Shown one piece after another: positions 60,844 through 64,000 of a stretch of 64,000 nt of DNA. A model generated the notes under the pieces. The model was not told the origin of the DNA, ran no database searches, and saw nothing but the letters and a program-made list of their open reading frames with translations. A program made the position numbers and the translations under genes. The stretch is taken from NCBI RefSeq assembly GCF_001039355.2, contig NW_019774391.1:294217-358216 (forward strand). Reading direction: 5' to 3'. This DNA is from Lingula anatina. Taxonomy: Eukaryota; Brachiopoda; Lingulata; Lingulida; Lingulidae. The first letter of the stretch is position 1. Each line of letters opens with the position of its first letter.

Positions 60844-61145
60844 GTAACCAATATAGATGGACAATATTCTTGAATTTTTCTTTTAATGCATTATTTTTAC
60901 AGTTTTATACACATACATGTTCCTCTTCACTGGTCTTTCTTTACACATGACATGCAGATGCTTTTGGCATCTTTAATAAAGTATCATCATATGACTGAAA
61001 GGTGTTGTGATTTCTAGGTCCCGTAGGACAGCCTCAGCCCGCAGCAGCTCCAAAGGGCACCCGCAGTGGCAAAGGTTCCTCAAAAGGATCACTAGAGAGT
61101 AGCATGGAATGCACCCCTAACTCTTTTACACCAATCGCATCGTAG
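34515..61145 (+). CDS. TGFBR3: TGFBR3 (betaglycan), TGF-beta type III co-receptor
   Basis: Coding exons: 34612-34672, 42005-42217, 43408-43508, 46457-46637, 47053-47179, then nine duplicated exons (set 2: 56469-56655, 56966-57149, 57474-57703, 57928-58083, 58378-58581, 58884-59034, 59470-59753, 59897-60071, 60482-60664) and 61018-61145. All phases agree and yield 854 residues, close to vertebrate betaglycan. Order: signal peptide, orphan domain, Ser/Thr linker, ZP domain beginning PCGVRAEQLS, transmembrane segment GIAFAAFVIGVLLTGALW and a tail of about 45 residues. The transmembrane segment is almost identical to that of vertebrate betaglycan and is the strongest identification. Betaglycan is a cell-surface proteoglycan that presents TGF-beta2, inhibin and BMP ligands to signalling receptors. 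Endoglin is the alternative, but the full-length orphan region and attachment site favour betaglycan. Confidence 0.93.
35229..35282. repeat. AT microsatellite
   Basis: Pure alternating AT run in TGFBR3 intron 1. Confidence 0.97.
37638..37795. mobile_element. 158-bp MITE with CAGGCCC ends and target duplication
   Basis: Starts CAGGCCCGTAGCCAG and ends CTGGCTATGGGCCTG, which are inverted repeats. GCAATA is present immediately outside both ends (37632-37637 and 37796-37801); if the final TG is counted as flank, the duplication extends to eight bases, TGGCAATA, as in hAT elements. The inside contains GTGGACCTTTT twice and no coding frame. Inserted in TGFBR3 intron 1. Confidence 0.85.
38974..39437. 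repeat. Compound TG / CT / TG satellite
   Basis: A TG run (38974-39012) passes directly into a CT run (39014-39060), then into nearly 400 bases of TG repeats broken at intervals by GAAACTG. Long frames on both strands across this are artefacts of the repeat. Confidence 0.97.
42005..47179 (+). CDS. TGFBR3: TGFBR3 exons for the membrane-distal orphan region
   Basis: Four exons (42005-42217, 43408-43508, 46457-46637, 47053-47179) present only once. They encode GGCVSSNITPSRKEVHVINL, GPLVFVLSSAKPVTWHL, LLQWSERKFHAVTSLMEV and CIFQKPFESSSVAAYIQP. This matches the order of the betaglycan N-terminal ligand-binding region: a Cys before a VHVINL strand, a V.WHL strand and a W.....A.TS helix. N-glycosylation sequons NIT and NRS are present. 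The last exon ends in phase 2, requiring a one-base start in the next exon, which both copies of the following exon provide. Confidence 0.9.
44331..44354. repeat. AG microsatellite
   Basis: Short pure AG run in a TGFBR3 intron. Confidence 0.9.
45289..45375. repeat. TTTA tetranucleotide microsatellite
   Basis: About 20 TTTA units with minor interruptions in a TGFBR3 intron, followed by a C run at about 45411-45420. Confidence 0.95.
53142..53172. repeat. AAT microsatellite (copy 1)
   Basis: AAT units in the intron after the exon ending at 53005. The matching run in copy 2 is at 59172-59201. Confidence 0.9.
54775..54837. repeat. CA microsatellite (copy 1)
   Basis: CA-rich run after the transmembrane exon of copy 1. 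The equivalent in copy 2 is at about 60778-60841 with a different length and different interruptions. Confidence 0.93.
54893..54893. other. Assembly gap (single N) at the duplication boundary
   Basis: Copy 1 homology ends and copy 2 homology begins directly at this base, as expected for two unmerged overlapping contigs. Confidence 0.95.
56375..56396. repeat. Poly-G tract upstream of a TGFBR3 exon (copy 2)
   Basis: About 20 consecutive G; the copy 1 equivalent (50186-50205) has an A interrupting it. G runs of this length can form quadruplexes. Confidence 0.9.
56469..57149 (+). CDS. TGFBR3: TGFBR3 exons completing the orphan domain (copy 2)
   Basis: Two exons (56469-56655 and 56966-57149) encode HIIELHSSAPVAREGASVTI, LLLILKAHQDISWHIKTK and ISWSERQYGPIVSYTEVQIA. 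The IIEL, LILK, W.IK and W....YGPI.SYT elements repeat the fold of the first orphan subdomain and align with the second subdomain of betaglycan. The copy 1 equivalents are 50277-50463 and 50754-50937. A G run lies 70-90 bases upstream of the first acceptor in each copy. Confidence 0.88.
57474..57703 (+). CDS. TGFBR3: TGFBR3 Ser/Thr-rich linker exon (copy 2)
   Basis: Encodes a TTPTTPTTSTTTTSSTTTS stretch followed by an Arg/Ser run (SRSRMATSSRSRSRG) and a short helix. It connects the orphan and ZP domains. The Thr/Ser tract is a good mucin-type O-glycosylation candidate. Copy 1 equivalent: 51259-51488. Confidence 0.85.
57928..60071 (+). CDS. TGFBR3: TGFBR3 ZP-domain exons (copy 2)
   Basis: Exons 57928-58083, 58378-58581, 58884-59034, 59470-59753 and 59897-60071. 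The ZP-N part starts PCGVRAEQLSLVDDKC and includes the sequon NAT. An acidic insertion with NEGSGFSSLDG contains a Ser-Gly dipeptide next to acidic residues, at the position where vertebrate betaglycan carries its glycosaminoglycan chains. The ZP-C part follows (LGFKLSFYKDDQF; LLGCWLSD; RFSFEFARLSRKNIAFLNCE). Cysteines keep ZP-like spacing. Copy 1 equivalents: 51899-52054, 52349-52552, 52855-53005, 53441-53724 and 53867-54041. Confidence 0.88.
60482..60664 (+). CDS. TGFBR3: TGFBR3 transmembrane exon (copy 2)
   Basis: Encodes a juxtamembrane stalk, then GIAFAAFVIGVLLTGALW and the short YIHTHTG that starts the cytoplasmic side. The conservation of the transmembrane helix with vertebrate betaglycan is striking. 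Copy 1 equivalent: 54460-54642, differing only by silent changes. Confidence 0.92.
61018..61145 (+). CDS. TGFBR3: TGFBR3 terminal exon, cytoplasmic tail
   Basis: 42 residues rich in Gly, Ser, Pro and Lys, ending PNSFTPIAS before TAG. The vertebrate tail is similarly short and Ser/Thr-rich but ends in a class I PDZ ligand. Here the third residue from the end is Ile, so that motif is not evident. Entered by a TTTCTAG acceptor. Present once only. Confidence 0.9.
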
Positions 61146-64000
61146 CACGGGCTTGATCATCGTAAAATGGAGGGAAACGGGTCTCATGGCGCACCCTCAA
61201 GTATTATAATATCATGATATTATTTTATAGAGATAAACAGAGGAAAGGGATGAAGGAGGATACAAACAGCTGTCAGATAGGACTGATAAAAAGTTGTTTA
61301 TCAATGTGTAGACCTTAAAGTGATATTAATGAATGAAAAGAACTCTCAAAATGAATATTTTGAAGGGTCCTAATTGTTACTTGATGACAAGGAGCACAGA
61401 AAGCAGAGTAACAATGTAGGATAACTTCATACGGAGAGAATACAGTTACGAAGATAGAAACTTATATACATACGGGTGAAAGAAGCCACAGGGATTTAAA
61501 TCTGGTGATTTATAAAGACTGGTATCATACAGAAACGATACCAATTCTGAATGCCAGTGGTTCCCTTTCTTAAAGGAACAATAGATGTGGAATGTTGAGA
61601 CTAGAGTGAAGGAGGGAGAAATGTTTTTCACAACATAATGACATTTCACACCACTGAGACCTCATCCCCTATTGAAATCCAACACAATTTCTGTCACAGC
61701 TAACGCAATGACCGACAAGTCTTCTCACACTTCTCTGTCACACTGGGGCATGCTCTTACATTATCAACTCAAGGTGGACAGAAATGGTTGAAACAAGAAC
61801 TTTTTTTTTTCATCTGTAGTGTTGTCAGCCAGGACTGTTTCAACAGTGGTTGGTGAGGCAAGATTTTACATGTACTGTTCTACAAGGTTTACGGAAGAAT
61901 GAAGAAGATGAGCAAACTTTGGAGATGCCATACTAGCCCTAGTCATGCCTATTTTTGAACTCTACAAATGGATTGGGACAAAAATGATGAAATTATTAAT
62001 ACTAAGGAGTCTTTCGACTATAGTATTGCACAGATTAACTGCTACACTGAAGCTGTGGTGTAGTTCATTGAACACCCAATCCCTGTCCTTCTTACAGCAG
62101 TGGAACATGACCAGGCTCACGGTAACCAGTGAAAAATCTTCTTTCATTGATAGGGATGGTCACATGGATTAATCTGTAATAGGTCTTTTTATCAGATGTT
62201 TATACATGAAAAATCTTTTTTTAGTTAATTTTGTTCAGTAAATAGTTCCTCTGTTAGACGTTACATTTAGGATTTTTTTATAAGCAGGGCTTCTCTATTT
62301 TTAGTGGTGCCTGGAAAAATGGCATGTTAAGTTACCCCCTAATTTACTCTCCCACTTAGATTTTGAATTGTTTTTAACCGTATGTGTTCCATCTTGTAAT
62401 AATGTCAACATTTATTGGTGAACTTTGTTGACATGTTTTATGTATGTAAACTGCCTCCAAAAGACGTGTCATTATTGCATTAAGCCCATGCAGATTCTTG
62501 GTTGGATTTATAGTCATACATGAAGCTGTCATGCTAGAGAAATCTGGAGTAACAAAGTGCATTTCATTTGTCGTTTTCCCTTCAGTAGAATCATCAAGCA
62601 GCCAAGAAAATCACACTGAACACAAATTAGATGGTCGTCTTTCTGGTTGCAGATTAAGCACTTACCAAATAGCCAGTGATATTGTTGTCTCCTGTCTGAA
62701 GTGCTTTGGAGACCCTGATGACACAGTATGGCTTGTTCTATTAACCTTATTCCCTTTTATATCCACATTGGCAAAGGAAAACTCTATGCTGTAATCAGCT
62801 ATACAAAGTTGATGCTGAAGGAAAATGACTAATTGGTGCATTTTGTTCACTCTCTTTTTCTTTTTGAGTTAATAGGTACCTGAAATGTTGCCCTGTAAAA
62901 TACACATAGACACTAAATGTAAGTAATTGAATGCAAAATTTCAGTTGCGATACTGTTCACCAGCTATTTAAGTTGTTCATATTCTTTCTGTTGCTGCATT
63001 TTTTTTTTTTTTTTTGTCCCAGTGGTTAAAAATTATATTGGTGTATGAGGAGAGAGTGTAAAAGGTTCGCAAAACATTATTACGGGTACTACGGGTATTT
63101 AATTCATTACATGTAGATATGTAGAAGTATAGCCCTGTGTTCTGTACACTGTTCAATGTATATGTGCAAAACCATGTGTCACACTGACCTTAATATGTTA
63201 TTCTGTAATATACCATATAAATGTGCTTTTACATATACATATATATATATATTAGTAGCTATGATATTTTATCAGTAGATGTGCACATACATAATTGTCA
63301 TCATTTGAATCATTATTGAATCAATGAAGTACTGAAAAATAAATTTAAGAGGTGCTTAATTGTGATGCTCTAGTAAGTAGGAAATTGTCAGTAAAAGTGT
63401 TGATCATTTCTGGGAGCAGCTTTTCTTAAACTTCTGTATGCATTTTTTCTTTTTTTTTGGGGGGGGAGGGGGTTGTAAAAAGGAATTTAATTATGGATTT
63501 ATGTGGCCATATATTAGGTCCTATGCTATTTAATGATATGAATAGAATTACCACGTTGTAATGTCTGGATAAACTGAAACCTTGCTAAACAAGTGAAAAG
63601 CTGCACTATGAGACCAATTAATTTTTGTGCATGATATTTAATGTTTTGTTTGTGGAAAAATTTGCTATTAGTGGTACTTGATTATTAGACCACAAAGCGC
63701 AAGTCCATACGTTCATCATGATATAAAAAGCACCATATGATTTAAAAAAAAACAGCCTGGTTCCTGGATTAAATTATCTGTGGTGATCAGTGGGAGAAGA
63801 AAGAAGAAGAAAATCTTTATTGAAATGACCTTTGAATGTGGTCTGTTCACATCATGTGTGGGCTGGGAATGTCCAGTGGTAAATTGTTAGGATTTCATAT
63901 TTCATGAAAGTTTGAGAACAAACTGATCACAAAGGCCTCCAAATTCTTTGTAATTGTGGTGTAACTTTCCTGTGATTACCCCACCCCCCCCACTGAGAAC
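61146..64000 (+). other. TGFBR3 3' UTR and downstream flank
   Basis: No further gene recognised. An AATAAA at 63338-63343 is a candidate polyadenylation signal, making a 3' UTR of about 2.2 kb possible. A CTT-rich stretch preceded by AATAAA on the minus strand near 63800-63825 resembles the simple tail of a retroelement. The remainder is AT-rich. Confidence 0.45.

Larger units (their letters stand above)
54895..60868 (+). repeat. TGFBR3: Tandem duplicate copy 2 of TGFBR3 middle-to-transmembrane exons
   Basis: Begins immediately after the N with the same sequence as 48720. It includes all nine exons listed for copy 2 and runs on without interruption into the last intron and terminal exon, so this copy is the one physically linked to the gene's 3' end. 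Confidence 0.95.

Noticed and set aside
1-64000. A novel prokaryote-type defence or operonic system
   Set aside because: The window is intron-bearing animal DNA; I found no CRISPR array, operon spacing, phage genes or toxin modules.

Overview
This window is animal (eukaryotic) genomic DNA. It is AT-rich, its genes are split by GT-AG introns, and it carries many microsatellites, degenerate transposons and three assembly gaps (single N at 12522, 190 N at 20615-20804, single N at 54893). A betaglycan gene with a vertebrate-like layout, together with frequent TAGGCCTA-type palindromes, suggests an invertebrate deuterostome (echinoderm, hemichordate or cephalochordate). That placement is inference from pattern, not a demonstrated assignment.

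Left part (1-16.9 kb). This is a transposon-rich stretch holding a decayed Tc1/mariner transposase (about 2640-3370, +), a 5'-truncated non-LTR retrotransposon (3789-4910, -), two minus-strand exons of an unrecognised protein with a coding 30-bp minisatellite (5371-6599), and a small minus-strand gene of unknown function (8640-10788) whose first exon recurs at 14039-14155. Three consecutive exons of MYG1 (11267-12344, +) lie between those two first-exon copies. MYG1 breaks off just before the N at 12522. A perfect 31-bp inverted repeat brackets 7063-10943, and its right arm recurs at 14278-14308.

Middle part (17-23 kb). A minus-strand gene of eight or more exons (17671-22241) encodes an E2/UBC-fold protein of at least about 650 residues with a large C-terminal module and a nuclear-type charged tail. 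A 100-bp piece of its CxxCGH exon is repeated without change just past its 3' end. A near-palindromic 250-bp transposable element sits upstream.

Right part (30-64 kb). TGFBR3 (betaglycan) occupies 34515-61145 on the plus strand. It has a signal-peptide exon, four exons for the membrane-distal 'orphan' region, then nine exons (end of orphan region, Ser/Thr linker, ZP domain, transmembrane segment) that occur twice in tandem, and one terminal exon. A single set of the duplicated exons gives an 854-residue protein, essentially the vertebrate length, with every intron phase matching. The second copy starts and the first copy ends at a lone N, and splicing one copy into the other would shift the frame. 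An unmerged second haplotype is therefore the best explanation.

I found no operon-like, CRISPR or defence-type system. The most notable biology is the betaglycan orthologue with its proteoglycan attachment site, the unusual E2 protein, and the inverted-repeat element families.
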